A stretch of 64,000 bases of DNA, from positions 1,116,001 through 1,180,000 of the forward strand of contig NC_017955.1 of NCBI RefSeq assembly GCF_000306785.1, given 5' to 3'. This document shows positions 15,908 to 25,255 of this stretch, piece after piece (the first letter of the stretch is position 1; each line of letters starts with the position of its first letter). The notes beneath the pieces are model-generated. The model searched no databases. It was not told where the DNA came from and saw nothing but the letters and a program-made list of their open reading frames with translations. The position numbers and the translations under genes were made by a program. The DNA is from Modestobacter italicus (lineage in GTDB: Bacteria > Actinomycetota > Actinomycetes > Mycobacteriales > Geodermatophilaceae).

Positions 15908-16968
15908 GCGCCCCCACCACGGAGCGCACCGGCAGCGGGGCGGCGGGTCGCGGGGAGCCGATCCTCAGCGTGCGCGGCCTGCAGAAGCACTTCCCGATCA
16001 AGGGCGGCGGGCTGATCAAGCGCACCGTCGGGGCGGTCCAGGCCGTCGACGGCGTCGACCTCGACCTCTACCCGGGTGAGGTCCTCGGTCTGGTCGGGGA
16101 GTCCGGCTGCGGCAAGTCGACCACCGGCCGGGCCATCCTCAACCTGCAGCCGGCCACCGGCGGGTCCGTGGTCTTCCAGGGCCGGGAGATCGTCGGGCTC
16201 AACCGCAAGCAGATGCGCCCGCTGCGCCGGGACATCCAGCTGGTGTTCCAGGACCCGTACGCCTCGCTCAACCCCCGCCTGCCGGTCTTCGACATCGTCG
16301 CCGAGCCGCTGATCATCCACGGCCTGACGAAGAGCAACGAGGAGCTGCGCAGCCGGGTGCGGGAGCTGGTCGAGACCGTCGGGCTCAACCCCGAGCACAC
16401 CAACCGGTACCCCGCCGAGTTCTCCGGCGGCCAGCGCCAGCGGATCGGCATCGCCCGCGCGCTGGCCCTGCAGCCGAAGGTGCTGGTGCTCGACGAGCCG
16501 GTGTCCGCGCTGGACGTGTCCATCCAGGCCGGTGTGATCAACCTGCTGGAGGACCTGAAGAACTCCCTGGGCCTGAGCTACCTGTTCATCGCCCACGACC
16601 TGTCCGTCGTCCGGCACATCTCCGACCGGGTCGCGGTCATGTACCTCGGCCGGATCGTGGAGATCGCCGAGCGCGACGAGCTGTTCGAGCGGCCGGCGCA
16701 CCCGTACACGCAGGCGCTGCTGTCGGCGATCCCGCTGCCCGACCCGCGCCGCGAGCGCGCCCGGCAGCGGATCATCATCTCCGGCGACGTGCCCAGCCCG
16801 GCGAACCCGCCCTCGGGCTGCCGGTTCCGCACCCGCTGCCAGAAGTTCGCCAACGTGCTCACCGACGGGCAGCGGGAGAAGTGCCTGACCGAGGACCCGG
16901 CCCTCGCCGACCGGGGTGCCGGGCACCTCAACGCCTGCCACTACGCCGAGGTCCAAAGTGTGTTGTAG
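15904..16968 (+). CDS. ABC importer ATPase, DppF/OppF type
   Basis: A 354-residue ATPase with Walker [11 protein letters not shown]-loop [11 protein letters not shown], signature [14 protein letters not shown] and Walker [13 protein letters not shown], plus the OppF-type C-terminal cysteine region [11 protein letters not shown] ... CHYAEV. It is the partner of the DppD-type ATPase. The ATG start overlaps the preceding stop as ATGA, so translation is coupled. It is the last gene of the importer; the 157 bp that follow hold no clear terminator. Confidence 0.94.
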   Translation: MSAPTTERTGSGAAGRGEPILSVRGLQKHFPIKGGGLIKRTVGAVQAVDGVDLDLYPGEVLGLVGESGCGKSTTGRAILNLQPATGGSVVFQGREIVGLNRKQMRPLRRDIQLVFQDPYASLNPRLPVFDIVAEPLIIHGLTKSNEELRSRVRELVETVGLNPEHTNRYPAEFSGGQRQRIGIARALALQPKVLVLDEPVSALDVSIQAGVINLLEDLKNSLGLSYLFIAHDLSVVRHISDRVAVMYLGRIVEIAERDELFERPAHPYTQALLSAIPLPDPRRERARQRIIISGDVPSPANPPSGCRFRTRCQKFANVLTDGQREKCLTEDPALADRGAGHLNACHYAEVQSVL

Positions 16969-17125
16969 GAGTGCGGAGGCCGACGGGCGCGGGTGACCAC
17001 GGGCGTCCGGAGGACTGTCGAGCGTCGGTGAGAGGCCCGGAGGGTCTCCGCCGACGATCGACGAAGCGGCTCACCGGACCGGGGGCACGGCAACTGGCCG
17101 CGGTGCGATCCGGCAGGATCGCAAT

Positions 17126-18016
17126 GTGAACCGCCGGCTCCTTCTCGTGCACGCCCACCCGGACGACGAGACGATCAACAACGGGGCGACCATGGCCCGC
17201 TACGTCGCCGAGGGTGCCGCGGTCACCCTGCTCACCTGCACGCTGGGTGAGGAGGGTGAGGTCCTGGTCCCCGAGCTGGCGCAGCTCGAGGCCGCCCAGG
17301 CCGACCAGCTCGGCGGCTACCGGATCAGCGAGCTCGCCGCGGCGATGGCCGCCCTGGGGGTCACCGACTATCGGTTCCTCGGCGGCGCGGGCCGCTACCG
17401 GGACTCCGGGATGATGGACACCCCGGCCAACGACAAGCCCCGCGCCTTCTGGCGAGCCGACCTCGCCGAGGCGGTCGCGCACGCGGTGGCCGTCGTCCGG
17501 GAGGTCCGCCCGCAGGTGCTGGTCACCTACGACGAGGTCGGCGGCTACGGCCACCCCGACCACATCCAGGCACACCGCGTCGCCATGGCCGCGGTCGAGG
17601 CGGCCGCCGACCCCGCGTACCGCCCGGACCTCGGCGAGGCCTGGGAGGTCGCGAAGGTCTACTGGAACGCCATGCCGCGGTCGGTCGTCCAGGCCGGGAT
17701 CGACGCGATGGCCGCGCTCGGCGAGGCCTCGCCCTTCGAGGGGCTCGGCGACCTCGACGAGGTGCCGTTCATGGTCTCCGACGACGTGGTGACCACCGTG
17801 GTCGACGGGCGGGCCCACGCAGCCCGGAAGGACGCGGCGATGCGCGCCCACCCGACCCAGATCATGGTCGACGGCCCGTTCTTCGCGCTGTCCAACAACC
17901 TCGGTCAGGAGGTGCTGGGCACCGAGTACTACCGCCTGGTCCGCGGCGCCCGCGGCCCGGCCGGACCGGGGGAGCAGGGCTGGGAGGACGACCTGTTCGC
18001 CGGCCTGCCCGGATGA
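17126..18016 (+). CDS. mshB: N-acetyl-1-D-myo-inositol-2-amino-2-deoxyglucopyranoside deacetylase MshB
   Basis: A 296-residue LmbE/PIG-L family deacetylase for the second committed step of mycothiol synthesis, removing acetate from GlcNAc-inositol. The zinc site is seen in HAHPDDE (residues 10-16, the Asp being the general base) and [11 protein letters not shown] around residue 145. The length matches M. tuberculosis MshB (Rv1170). A GTG start is required because an ATG two bases earlier would be followed at once by TGA. A CAGGAT box ends 8 nt upstream. The downstream membrane gene overlaps its stop as ATGA. Confidence 0.94.
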   Translation: MNRRLLLVHAHPDDETINNGATMARYVAEGAAVTLLTCTLGEEGEVLVPELAQLEAAQADQLGGYRISELAAAMAALGVTDYRFLGGAGRYRDSGMMDTPANDKPRAFWRADLAEAVAHAVAVVREVRPQVLVTYDEVGGYGHPDHIQAHRVAMAAVEAAADPAYRPDLGEAWEVAKVYWNAMPRSVVQAGIDAMAALGEASPFEGLGDLDEVPFMVSDDVVTTVVDGRAHAARKDAAMRAHPTQIMVDGPFFALSNNLGQEVLGTEYYRLVRGARGPAGPGEQGWEDDLFAGLPG

Positions 18017-18426
18017 GGGCGCTGCACCTGCTCGGCTGGGCGGTCGCCGCCGTCGTGGTCGCGGCCTGGCTGGCCGTGGTCGAGGTCCTCTGGCTGCCGT
18101 GGCGCCTCGGCGGCGTCCCGGTGCCGGTCTCGCTGCCCGCCGCGGTGGTCGGGAACCTGCTGCTGGTCACGGCGGCCTGGCGGCTGTCCGGGTCGCGGCT
18201 GGTCGCCGTGCTGCCCGCGGCCGTCTGGCTGGTGATCGCCCTCGGCGCGACCATGCGCCGTCCCGAGGGCGACCTGCTGCTGCCCGGCGGGGACACCCTC
18301 ACCTCGACGCTGGTCCTGGCCTTCCTGCTGCTCGGCGTCCTCGCCGCGGCGTTCGCGGTCGGCCGGGTGCTGAGCGCTCCGGTCAGCCCACCCGGCGCCG
18401 GTAGTGGTAGCGGTGGTGCTCGATGA
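18013..18426 (+). CDS. small membrane protein encoded with mshB
   Basis: A 137-residue protein with four hydrophobic segments (about residues 5-27, 36-56, 62-80 and 95-115) and a Gly/Ser-rich end. Similar small four-helix proteins (DUF6113-like) follow mshB in other actinomycetes. The ATG overlaps the mshB stop. Function unknown; a link to mycothiol is only positional. Its last 44 bp overlap the convergent GNAT gene, tail to tail. Confidence 0.75.
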   Translation: MRALHLLGWAVAAVVVAAWLAVVEVLWLPWRLGGVPVPVSLPAAVVGNLLLVTAAWRLSGSRLVAVLPAAVWLVIALGATMRRPEGDLLLPGGDTLTSTLVLAFLLLGVLAAAFAVGRVLSAPVSPPGAGSGSGGAR

Positions 18427-19135
18427 AGCCCGTCCGCCGGTAGAGCGCCCGCGCTGCGGTGTTGGTCCCGACCACCTGCAGGTAGACGGAGTGCGCACCG
18501 CGACCGGCGGCCCAGCCCTGCAGCGCGGCCATCACCGCGGTGGCCAGCCCCTGCCGGCGGTGCTCCTCGGCGACGGTGAGCGCGGTGACCCCCAGCCAGC
18601 CGTCGGTGAGGACGCCGCGGGCCACCGCGGCCAGCGGCGCGGGCGCCGGCGCCAGCCGCACCGAGGCGAACACGGCGTCCTCGGCGCTGGTGAGCACGGC
18701 GACGGCGACCGGCGGCAGCGCGTCCCCGTGGTACCGGTAGCCGGTCAGCCAGGCCTCGTCGGGGGACGCCGCCAGCTCCACCGGGACGTCGACCTCCTGC
18801 GGCCCGCCGACCGGCGCGGTCAGGACCAGGGTGTCCTCGTCCCGCTCCCAGCCGGCCGCGGCGAACGCCGCGTCGGCGGCGCGGGACCGCACGCCCGGCA
18901 GCTGGGCGGCCGGCCGCAGCCCGCGCTCGTCGTACCAGCGGGCGACGGCGTCGACCGCGGCCGGCAGCGGCACCCCCGGGTCGCCGACCACCAGCGCGGA
19001 GTTGGCCCGCCCGGTGAACCCGCCACCGGCGCGCAGCAGCCACCCGCCCAGCGAGCCCTCCTCGAGGGCCCGCCAGCCGCGCGCGGCCACCCGCTCGAGG
19101 TCCTCCACGCCCAGCGGTGAGCGGCGTTGTCCCAT
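18383..19135 (-). CDS. GNAT-family N-acetyltransferase
   Basis: A 250-residue acetyltransferase. The C-terminal half (residues 150-245) is a GNAT fold with the acetyl-CoA loop VAEEHRRQGLATAVM and the final [24 protein letters not shown]. The N-terminal half (RGWRALEEGSLGGWLLRAG, then GGFTGRANSAL) resembles the actinobacterial subfamily around Rv0428c/cg3035. The acceptor is unknown. The gene is convergent with, and overlaps, the small membrane gene after mshB, and is divergent from fdxA. Confidence 0.87.
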   Translation of the reverse strand: MGQRRSPLGVEDLERVAARGWRALEEGSLGGWLLRAGGGFTGRANSALVVGDPGVPLPAAVDAVARWYDERGLRPAAQLPGVRSRAADAAFAAAGWERDEDTLVLTAPVGGPQEVDVPVELAASPDEAWLTGYRYHGDALPPVAVAVLTSAEDAVFASVRLAPAPAPLAAVARGVLTDGWLGVTALTVAEEHRRQGLATAVMAALQGWAAGRGAHSVYLQVVGTNTAARALYRRTGFIEHHRYHYRRRVG

Positions 19136-19291
19136 GCGGTGATCCTCCGGCTCCGCCCACCGCTGGCAGCCACCGGCCCCCGGTCGGTCGTGTCCCGCCC
19201 ACCCGTCGCGCCGACCGAGGAGCCCACGGGTGATACTTGCGGTGATCGAACACGCCCCTGGTCAGCCAGGGAACTCGCCCCGGAGGAACCC

Positions 19292-19612
19292 GTGACCTAC
19301 GTCATCACCCAGGCCTGCGTCGACGTCCTCGACAAGGCGTGCATCGACGAGTGTCCGGTGGACTGCATCTACGAGGGCGACCGGATGCTCTACATCCACC
19401 CCGACGAGTGCGTGGACTGCGGCGCCTGCGAGCCGGTCTGCCCGGTGGAGGCCATCTACTACGAGGACGACGTCCCGGACAAGTGGAAGGACTTCTACAA
19501 CGCCAACGTGGAGTTCTTCTCCGACCTGGGCAGCCCCGGCGGCGCCGCCAAGACCGGCAAGATCAACAAGGACCACCCGCTCGTGGCGGCCCTGCCCCCC
19601 CAGGGCGAGTGA
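19292..19612 (+). CDS. fdxA: 7Fe ferredoxin FdxA
   Basis: A 106-residue ferredoxin with one 3Fe-4S and one 4Fe-4S cluster. The ligands are CIDECPVDCIYEGDR and CVDCGACEPVCPVEAI, and the long acidic C-terminal tail is that of mycobacterial FdxA/FdxC. It carries electrons to cytochromes P450 and other oxidoreductases, and could serve SirA. The GTG start is preceded by GGAGG. A possible -10 (GATACT, 19232-19237) lies upstream. Its stop overlaps dapC (GTGA), the conserved actinobacterial fdx-dapC arrangement (Rv1177-Rv1178). Confidence 0.95.
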   Translation: MTYVITQACVDVLDKACIDECPVDCIYEGDRMLYIHPDECVDCGACEPVCPVEAIYYEDDVPDKWKDFYNANVEFFSDLGSPGGAAKTGKINKDHPLVAALPPQGE

Positions 19613-20766
19613 GCACGGTCCGGCTGCCGGACTTCCCCTGGGACGCACTGGCCCCGGCGCGTGCCCGCGCCGCCGAGCACCCCGACGGCGTCGTCGACCT
19701 CTCGATCGGCACGCCGGTCGACCCCACCCCGCCGCTGCTGGGTGATGCGCTGGCCGCGGCCGGCGACGCCCCGGGCTACCCGACGGCGCTGGGCACCGCC
19801 GACGTCCGGCGGGCGGCGGCCGGCTGGCTCTCCCGGCGGCTCGGGGTGCAGCTGGCCGACCCGTTCGGCGCCGACCCGTCGGTGATCCCGACGGTCGGCT
19901 CCAAGGAGCTGGTGGCGCTGCTGCCCACGCTCCTCGGGCTGCAGGGGTCCGGCACGGTGGTCCTCCCGGAGGTCGCCTACCCGACCTACGAGGTGGGCGC
20001 GGTCGTCGCAGGCCTGCAGGTGCTGCGCACCGACACCCCGCCGGCCCACCCGGGCGACGCCGTCCTGGTCTGGCTCAACTCGCCGGGCAACCCGCACGGC
20101 CGGGTGCTCACCGACGACGAGCTGCGGGCGTGGGTCGCCTGGGGACGGGCGCACGGGGTGCCGGTCGTGGCCGACGAGTGCTACATCGAGCTGGGCTGGG
20201 ACGTCGTCCCGCGCTCGGTGCTGCACCCCGACGTCGCCGGCGCCGACCACACCGGCCTGCTGGCCGTGCACTCGCTGTCGAAGCAGTCGACGGCGGCCGG
20301 CTACCGCGCGGGCCTGCTCTCCGGCGACCCGGCGCTGGTCCGCCGGGCGTGGGAGGTCCGCCGGCACCTCGGCCTGCTGGTGCCCACCCCGGTGCAGGCG
20401 GCGATGGCCGCCGCGCTGGCCGACGACGCGCACGTCGCCGTCCAGCGGGAGCGCTACCGCCGCCGCCGGGACAGGCTGGCCGCCGCGGTGCGGGCGTCGG
20501 GTGCTCGGGTCGACCACTCCGAGGCCGGGCTCTACCTCTGGGTCAGCCGCGACGAGGACTGCTGGACGACGATCGACTGGCTCGCCGGCCGGGGGATCGT
20601 GGCCGCGCCGGGCAGCTTCTACGGGCCCGCCGGGAGCCGGCACGTGCGGATGGCGCTCACCGCGACCGACGAGCGGATCGACGCCGCCGTGGAGCGGCTG
20701 ATGAAGGACCCCCCTGCCCCCCGCCGTTCGCAGGCTCACGGCGGGCCCCTGCAGGGGGGCCGTTAA
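19609..20766 (+). CDS. dapC: N-succinyldiaminopimelate aminotransferase DapC
   Basis: A 385-residue fold-type I PLP aminotransferase. The cofactor lysine is in HSLSKQSTAAGYRAGL (about residue 225), with VWLNSPGNPHGRV and the Arg of the carboxylate clamp near GSRHVRMALT. It makes N-succinyl-LL-diaminopimelate for lysine and peptidoglycan, together with DapD (25256) and DapE (26312). The GTG start overlaps the fdxA stop. The last 20 or so residues (KDPPAPRRSQAHGG and on) do not belong to the family: they are translation of a dispersed hairpin element at 20703-20762. A TGA sits just before the element but one base out of frame. Confidence 0.92.
   Translation: MSTVRLPDFPWDALAPARARAAEHPDGVVDLSIGTPVDPTPPLLGDALAAAGDAPGYPTALGTADVRRAAAGWLSRRLGVQLADPFGADPSVIPTVGSKELVALLPTLLGLQGSGTVVLPEVAYPTYEVGAVVAGLQVLRTDTPPAHPGDAVLVWLNSPGNPHGRVLTDDELRAWVAWGRAHGVPVVADECYIELGWDVVPRSVLHPDVAGADHTGLLAVHSLSKQSTAAGYRAGLLSGDPALVRRAWEVRRHLGLLVPTPVQAAMAAALADDAHVAVQRERYRRRRDRLAAAVRASGARVDHSEAGLYLWVSRDEDCWTTIDWLAGRGIVAAPGSFYGPAGSRHVRMALTATDERIDAAVERLMKDPPAPRRSQAHGGPLQGGR
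20703..20762 (+). repeat. dispersed hairpin element, copy A (inside the dapC 3' end)
   Basis: Starts GAAGGACC and has outer arms CCCCCCTGC and GCAGGGGGG around the core with TTCGCAGGCTCACGG and GGGCCCCTGC. It is related to the copies at 52032, 55937, 58551 and 63323. Here it encodes the DapC tail and ends four bases before the dapC TAA is complete. Confidence 0.8.
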
Positions 20767-21689
20767 GAGCTCGCCGCGGCGCGGTGGCCGGCCGGGCTGA
20801 CCCCGGTGACCCGCTTGAACGCCGTGCTGAGCGCGAACGGGGTGGCGTACCCGACCCGCCGGGCGATGCCGGCGACGGTGAGCGCGGGGTCGGCGAGCAG
20901 GTCGGCGGCCAGCGCGATCCGCCAGCCGGTGAGGTAGCTCATCGGGGGCTCGCCCACGAGGTCGGTGAAGCGCCGGGCCAGCGTGGCCCGGGAGACCCCG
21001 ACCGCGGACGCCAGCGAGCCGACCGTCCACGGTTCGGCCGGGCGGTCGTGCACCAGGCGGAGCGCGGGACCCACCACCGGGTCGCCGTGCGCCAGGTACC
21101 AGCCCGGTGCACCGGTGCCGGGCTGGGCGGCCCAGGCCCGCAGCGCGCTGACCAGGGCGACGTCGAGCAGCCGGTCCAGCACCGCCTCCTGGCCGGGGGC
21201 GTCCCGGGCCATCTCCGCGGCCAGCAGCCCGGTGACCGCGGCGGTGGCCTCGTCGGGCGGGACGACGACCAGCGCTGGCAGCGCCCGGACCAGCCGCTCG
21301 CCGACGGCGCCGGGCACGGTGTAGGTGCCGGTCAGCAGGGTGGTCTCCCCGTCGGCGTCGTTGCCCCAGGCGCGGGTGCCGAGGCCGGCCATCACCGCGG
21401 CGCCCAGCGGGGTGCACACCTGGCCCGGCCCGATCGCCACCTGCGGGGCCGTCGCCGGGTCGTCGGCCACCGTGTAGGGCTCCGGTCCGCGCAGCAGGGC
21501 GACGGCGCCGGTGCCCAGCCGCTCGGCCCGCCCGCCGATGAGCACCCACGCCGTCCCGCGGAGCACGGCCAGCACCGTCAGCGGCGCCTCGTCGGCGATC
21601 CGCATCGACCAGGGGGCGCGGAGCACCGAGCGCAGCAGGAAGGCGCCGCTGGCCCGCGGGCCGTTCAGCAGTGCGGCCACGGCGTCCAC
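20763..21689 (-). CDS. AraC-family transcriptional regulator with cupin-like N-terminus
   Basis: A 308-residue regulator. Residues 10-190 fit the AraC-type cupin_6 sensor (RIADEAPLTVLAVLRGTAW). Residues 205-305 hold the two helix-turn-helix units, EPWTVGSLASAVGVSRATLA and LTVAGIARRVGYATPFALST, ending AFKRVTGVSPAGHR. It is divergent from the NmrA-like gene at 21771 across 81 bp and most likely controls it. The GTG start is 7 nt after a TAGGTT box (21702-21697), so it is probably leaderless. The effector is unknown. Confidence 0.9.
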   Translation of the reverse strand: MDAVAALLNGPRASGAFLLRSVLRAPWSMRIADEAPLTVLAVLRGTAWVLIGGRAERLGTGAVALLRGPEPYTVADDPATAPQVAIGPGQVCTPLGAAVMAGLGTRAWGNDADGETTLLTGTYTVPGAVGERLVRALPALVVVPPDEATAAVTGLLAAEMARDAPGQEAVLDRLLDVALVSALRAWAAQPGTGAPGWYLAHGDPVVGPALRLVHDRPAEPWTVGSLASAVGVSRATLARRFTDLVGEPPMSYLTGWRIALAADLLADPALTVAGIARRVGYATPFALSTAFKRVTGVSPAGHRAAASS

Positions 21690-21770
21690 GATGCCGAACC
21701 TAGACGCTCGCGCATGTCCTCGGGCGTCTCGACGATGGCCCGTCTCGACGCGGACCGCTGGACTGGGTCC

Positions 21771-22604
21771 ATGACACGAGAGCTGACGTTGGTGACGGGC
21801 GGCACCGGTACGACCGGTCGCCGCGTGGTGGAGCGACTGGCGGCGCGGGGGGCGCAGGTGCGGGTGGCCTCACGGCACAGCGCCTGCATGCTGGACTGGG
21901 AGGAGCCGAGCACCTGGGCGCCGGCGCTGGCCGGGGCGACCCGGCTGTACCTAACCTACGCGCCGGACCTGGCCGTGCCGGGGGCCGCGGACACCCTGGC
22001 GGCCTTCACGGAGAGCGCGGCGGCCGCCGGGGTGCGGCGGGTCGTGCTGCTCTCCGGCCGCGGTGAGCCGGGCGCGCAGGCCGCCGAGCGCGCGGTGCGG
22101 GCCGTCGCCGACAGCGCCGGGGTAGAGCTGACGGTGCTGCGGTGCAGCTGGTTCGTGCAGAACTTCACCGAGGGCCAGTTCGCCCCCTCGCTGCAGGCCG
22201 GGGAGCTGGCCCTGCCGGTCGGCGACGTCGTCGAGCCGTTCCTGGACGCCGACGACGTGGCCGACGCGGCGGTCGCGGCCCTGCTGGAGGAGGGCCACGC
22301 GGGCCGGACGTACGAGCTGACCGGGCCGCGTGCGCTCGGCTTCGCCGAGGCGGTGCGGGAGTGCGCCGCGGCGATGGGTCGGGCGGTCACCTTCCAGCAG
22401 GTGCCGCCGGCCGCGTTCCGGGCGGCGCTGGCCGCCGACGGGGTGCCGGACGACGTCCTGGACCTGCTGGCCCACCTGTTCACCGAGGTGCTCGACGGGC
22501 GCAACTCCCGGACGACGGACGGCGTGCAGCAGGTGCTCGGGCGCCCGCCCACCGACCTGGCGACCGCGGTGCGGCGCAGCGCGGCGTCGGGGTGCTGGGC
22601 GTGA
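21771..22604 (+). CDS. NmrA-like NAD(P)-binding protein
   Basis: A 277-residue Rossmann protein. The dinucleotide loop is LVTGGTGTTGRRVVERLAAR near the N-terminus, followed by an extended SDR/NmrA pattern: RRVVLLSGRGEPGAQ, LRCSWFVQNFTEG and the closing YELTGPRALGFAEAVRECA. Proteins of this type are NAD(P)H-dependent reductases or redox-sensing regulators; no YxxxK catalytic pair is clear, so enzymatic action is uncertain. It is divergent from an AraC regulator and overlaps a DUF1772 membrane gene (GTGA) downstream, forming a small regulated unit. Confidence 0.87.
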   Translation: MTRELTLVTGGTGTTGRRVVERLAARGAQVRVASRHSACMLDWEEPSTWAPALAGATRLYLTYAPDLAVPGAADTLAAFTESAAAAGVRRVVLLSGRGEPGAQAAERAVRAVADSAGVELTVLRCSWFVQNFTEGQFAPSLQAGELALPVGDVVEPFLDADDVADAAVAALLEEGHAGRTYELTGPRALGFAEAVRECAAAMGRAVTFQQVPPAAFRAALAADGVPDDVLDLLAHLFTEVLDGRNSRTTDGVQQVLGRPPTDLATAVRRSAASGCWA

Positions 22605-23065
22605 GCGTCCGCGGCGTCGTCCTGCTGGCGACCGGGCTCGGTGCGGCCCTCGTGGCCGGGGCCTTCGCCGTCTTCAGCCTGATGGTGATGCCGGCCCTCA
22701 AGGCGCTGCCCGGGGCGACTGGCATCGCCGCCATGCAGTCGGTGAACCGCACCGCGGTGCGGCCGGTGTTCATGACGCTGCTGTTCGGGACGGCGCTGCT
22801 GTGCCTGGTCGTCGGCGGCTGGGAACTCGCCGGCGGTCGCCGGCCGGCGGTGCTGGTCGGGGTGGGGGTGTACCTGGTCGGCGTCGTCGGGGTGACCGTG
22901 CTGGCGAACGTGCCGCTCAACGACGCGCTGGCCCGGGCCGACGGGACGGCGGTCGCCCAGTGGACGGACTACCTGCGCCAGTGGACGGCGTGGAACACGG
23001 TGCGGGCGGTGGCGTCGCTGGCCGCCGCGGCGCTGCTGGTCGTCGTCCTGGTCGGTGCGGAGTGA
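22601..23065 (+). CDS. DUF1772-type membrane protein
   Basis: A 154-residue protein with four membrane segments. The pattern matches DUF1772/anthrone-oxygenase-like proteins: FSLMVMPALKALPGATGIAA in the first loop, then ANVPLNDALA and TDYLRQWTAWNTVRAVAS. The N-P-L-N and W-W residues are those usually conserved. Some relatives act as cofactor-free oxygenases, but most are uncharacterised. The GTG start overlaps the NmrA-like stop, so the pair is co-expressed. Confidence 0.82.
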   Translation: MSVRGVVLLATGLGAALVAGAFAVFSLMVMPALKALPGATGIAAMQSVNRTAVRPVFMTLLFGTALLCLVVGGWELAGGRRPAVLVGVGVYLVGVVGVTVLANVPLNDALARADGTAVAQWTDYLRQWTAWNTVRAVASLAAAALLVVVLVGAE

Positions 23066-23067
23066 GC

Positions 23068-23949
23068 TCAGTCGAGGTGAAGCTGGAGGGGCAGGGCGAA
23101 GGCGCTCGGGGTGGTCTCCCAGCCCGAGCCCGGCGTCCACCGCCAGCCGTCCATCACCACGGCGGTGAGCTGGAACCGCTCGGCGTGCGCCACCGCCCAG
23201 CTCGCCTCCGGCCAGCCCGCGCCGGCCACCGAGACCACGCCGTCCTCCAGGGTCGGCGTGCCGGCCTCCCGGCGCACCGCGTCGGTGATCGCGGGAGCCC
23301 GCTCGGCCACCGGGGCGACGCCGGCAGCCGGGGTGAAGCTGCAGGAGAACTGGCCGGGCTGGTCCGACAGGAGCACCGGGGCCAGGCTCTCCGCCATCCC
23401 GGTCCACTGCCGGTAGGCGAGCGGGAACGCGCTGCGCTGCACGGCGTCTGCGACGGTCGTCAGGTCGCCGGTCTCCCAGCCGGGCACCTCGACGAGGTGG
23501 TCGAAGAACTTCCCCGCCGCGTACACCGGGTCCTGGACCTGCTCCGGGGACCCCCAGCCCTGCGAGGGCCGCTGCTGGAACAGCCCGAGGGAGTCGCGGT
23601 CGCCGTAGTCGAGGTTGCGCAGCCGGGACTCCTGCTGGGCGGTGGCCAGCGCGATCACCGTGGCCCGCGGCGGCAGCCCGCGGGAGCGGGCCACGGCTGC
23701 GATGGTCGCGGCGTTGGCGCTCTGCTCGGTGGTCAGCGCCAGGTCGGAGCCGGGGACCGAGCAGCCGGCCGCGCGCGCCGGCGCCTCGTCGTCCGTGCGG
23801 TGCTGCCAGGTCAGCCCCACGACCGCGATCAGCACCGCGAGCACGGCGAACGGCACCAGCGACCGGCCCGGACCCCGGCGGCGCCGGCGCGCCGGTGGCC
23901 GGGCGGGCCGGACCGGTGGCCGGCGGCTCACGACCGGGGTGCTCGCCAT
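23068..23949 (-). CDS. membrane-anchored lysozyme/transglycosylase-like protein
   Basis: A 293-residue protein with a basic N-terminus (residues 10-30 rich in Arg and Pro), one membrane segment (SLVPFAVLAVLIAVVGLTW) and an extracellular part. Residues 85-150 carry ATAQQESRLRNLDYGDRDSL followed by GLFQQRPSQGWG, the E-S and GLFQQRPSQGW pattern of actinobacterial lytic-transglycosylase/lysozyme-like domains, with the Glu of QQESR as the likely acid catalyst. The remaining 130 residues have no recognisable domain. A role in peptidoglycan turnover is likely. The ATG start lies 8 nt after a TACCAT box. Convergent with the DUF1772 gene. Confidence 0.8.
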   Translation of the reverse strand: MASTPVVSRRPPVRPARPPARRRRRGPGRSLVPFAVLAVLIAVVGLTWQHRTDDEAPARAAGCSVPGSDLALTTEQSANAATIAAVARSRGLPPRATVIALATAQQESRLRNLDYGDRDSLGLFQQRPSQGWGSPEQVQDPVYAAGKFFDHLVEVPGWETGDLTTVADAVQRSAFPLAYRQWTGMAESLAPVLLSDQPGQFSCSFTPAAGVAPVAERAPAITDAVRREAGTPTLEDGVVSVAGAGWPEASWAVAHAERFQLTAVVMDGWRWTPGSGWETTPSAFALPLQLHLD

Positions 23950-24071
23950 CGTGGTCGATGGTAGGTGGGGGAGCGCGGGCGGCCGGGGACTCGCTGTCCC
24001 CGCGCGGCGGCCCGCACTACCCTGCCCCGGACGCCGGGAGCGGTCCCGGCACGACCACGGGGAGCCCGCCC

Positions 24072-25199
24072 ATGCCCACTGACCTGCTGCTCCCGGGGAT
24101 CGCCGCGACCGCGGTGCCCACCGCCCGGCTGACCCAGCAGGTGCTGCACGCCGAGGGGGTCGACCCCTCCGGTGGCGGCGACGCGCTGCTCTTCGTGCAC
24201 GGCAACGTCAGCTCGGCGGCGTTCTGGCAGCCGCAGCTGCTCACCCTCGACCCGAGCTGGCGACCGCTCGCGGTCGACCTGCGCGGCTTCGGCGGCACCG
24301 ACCCGCTGCCGGTCGACGCCCGGCGCGGGGTGCGGGACTGGGCCGACGACCTCGGCGCCCTCGTCGACGCGCTCGGCCTGGACCGCGTGCACCTGGTCGG
24401 CTGGAGCATGGGCGCGGGCGTCGTCCTCCAGCGGCTGCTCGACGACCCGGCCCGGGTCGCCTCCGTCGCGCTGGTGGCGCCGGTGTCGCCCTACGGCTTC
24501 GGCGGCACGGTCGGCCACGACGGGCAGCGGGTGCACCCCGACGGCACCGGTTCCGGTGCCGGCGCCGCCAACCCGGACTTCGTCGCCGCGCTGGCCGCAG
24601 GGGACACCTCGGCCGACTCGCCGTCCAGCCCGCGGTCGGTGCTGCGCGCGTTCTACGTGGCGCCGGGCTCGCTGCCGCTGGACCCGCAGCTGGAGGACGT
24701 CTTCGTCGGCTCGATGCTCACCACCCGCACCGGCGCCGACCACTACCCGGGCGATGCGGTGGCGACGTCGGACTGGCCCGGGACGGCGCCGGGGGAGCGC
24801 GGCGTCCTGAACACCATGGCGCCGACGGTGCTGGACCTGTCGGCGATCACCGAGCTGCCGGTGCGGCCGCCGGTGCTGTGGGTCCGCGGCGACGCCGACG
24901 CGATCGTGTCCGACGCCTCGGTCTTCGACCTGGCGCACCTCGGGTCGCTCGGTGCGGTCCCGGGCTGGCCGGGGGACGCCGTGTTCCCGGCCCAGCCGAT
25001 GGTCACCCAGACCCGCTCGGTCCTCGACCGCTACGCCGCCAGCGGCGGGAGCTACCGCGAGGTGCTGCTGCCCGGGGTGGGGCACTCACCGCACGTCGAG
25101 CGCCCGCAGGAGTTCGCCGTCGCGCTGCTGGAGCACCTCACCCACCCGGCCCTGGCCCCGTCCAACACCCCCGAGACCCCCGGCCCCGACGACCTCTGA
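24072..25199 (+). CDS. alpha/beta-hydrolase
   Basis: A 375-residue alpha/beta-hydrolase. The oxyanion region is [18 protein letters not shown], the nucleophile elbow is VGWSMGAG with Ser as nucleophile, the acid is in [12 protein letters not shown] and the His in [13 protein letters not shown]. The fold includes a long lid insertion (residues 160-260). Substrate unknown; esterase, lactonase and C-C hydrolase roles are possible. The ATG at 24072 has GGGGAG before it and, unlike its neighbours, a 5' leader after a TACCCT box at about 24018. The gene ends just before the palindrome array at 25201. Confidence 0.88.
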   Translation: MPTDLLLPGIAATAVPTARLTQQVLHAEGVDPSGGGDALLFVHGNVSSAAFWQPQLLTLDPSWRPLAVDLRGFGGTDPLPVDARRGVRDWADDLGALVDALGLDRVHLVGWSMGAGVVLQRLLDDPARVASVALVAPVSPYGFGGTVGHDGQRVHPDGTGSGAGAANPDFVAALAAGDTSADSPSSPRSVLRAFYVAPGSLPLDPQLEDVFVGSMLTTRTGADHYPGDAVATSDWPGTAPGERGVLNTMAPTVLDLSAITELPVRPPVLWVRGDADAIVSDASVFDLAHLGSLGAVPGWPGDAVFPAQPMVTQTRSVLDRYAASGGSYREVLLPGVGHSPHVERPQEFAVALLEHLTHPALAPSNTPETPGPDDL

Positions 25200-25200
25200 C

Positions 25201-25247
25201 GTGCTTTCGCGCGCGAAACCGCGTGTGCTTTCGCGCGCAAAAGCACA
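25201..25247. repeat. 24-bp-periodic palindrome array (two units)
   Basis: The core GTGCTTTCGCGCGC begins at 25201 and again at 25225, exactly 24 bp apart. The second unit closes as a hairpin, GTGCTTT paired with AAAGCAC. It sits between convergent genes and shares core and period with the arrays at 5923 and 6966. Confidence 0.8.
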
Positions 25248-25255
25248 CGCGTGGC

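Noticed and set aside
19609..20766. pseudogene because of the odd DapC tail
   Set aside because: All catalytic residues and the full family length are present before the element-derived tail, so the enzyme is probably functional.
20130..21770. long upstream extension of the NmrA-like reading frame
   Set aside because: The part before 21771 runs antisense through the AraC regulator and in another frame of dapC; the real protein starts at ATG 21771.
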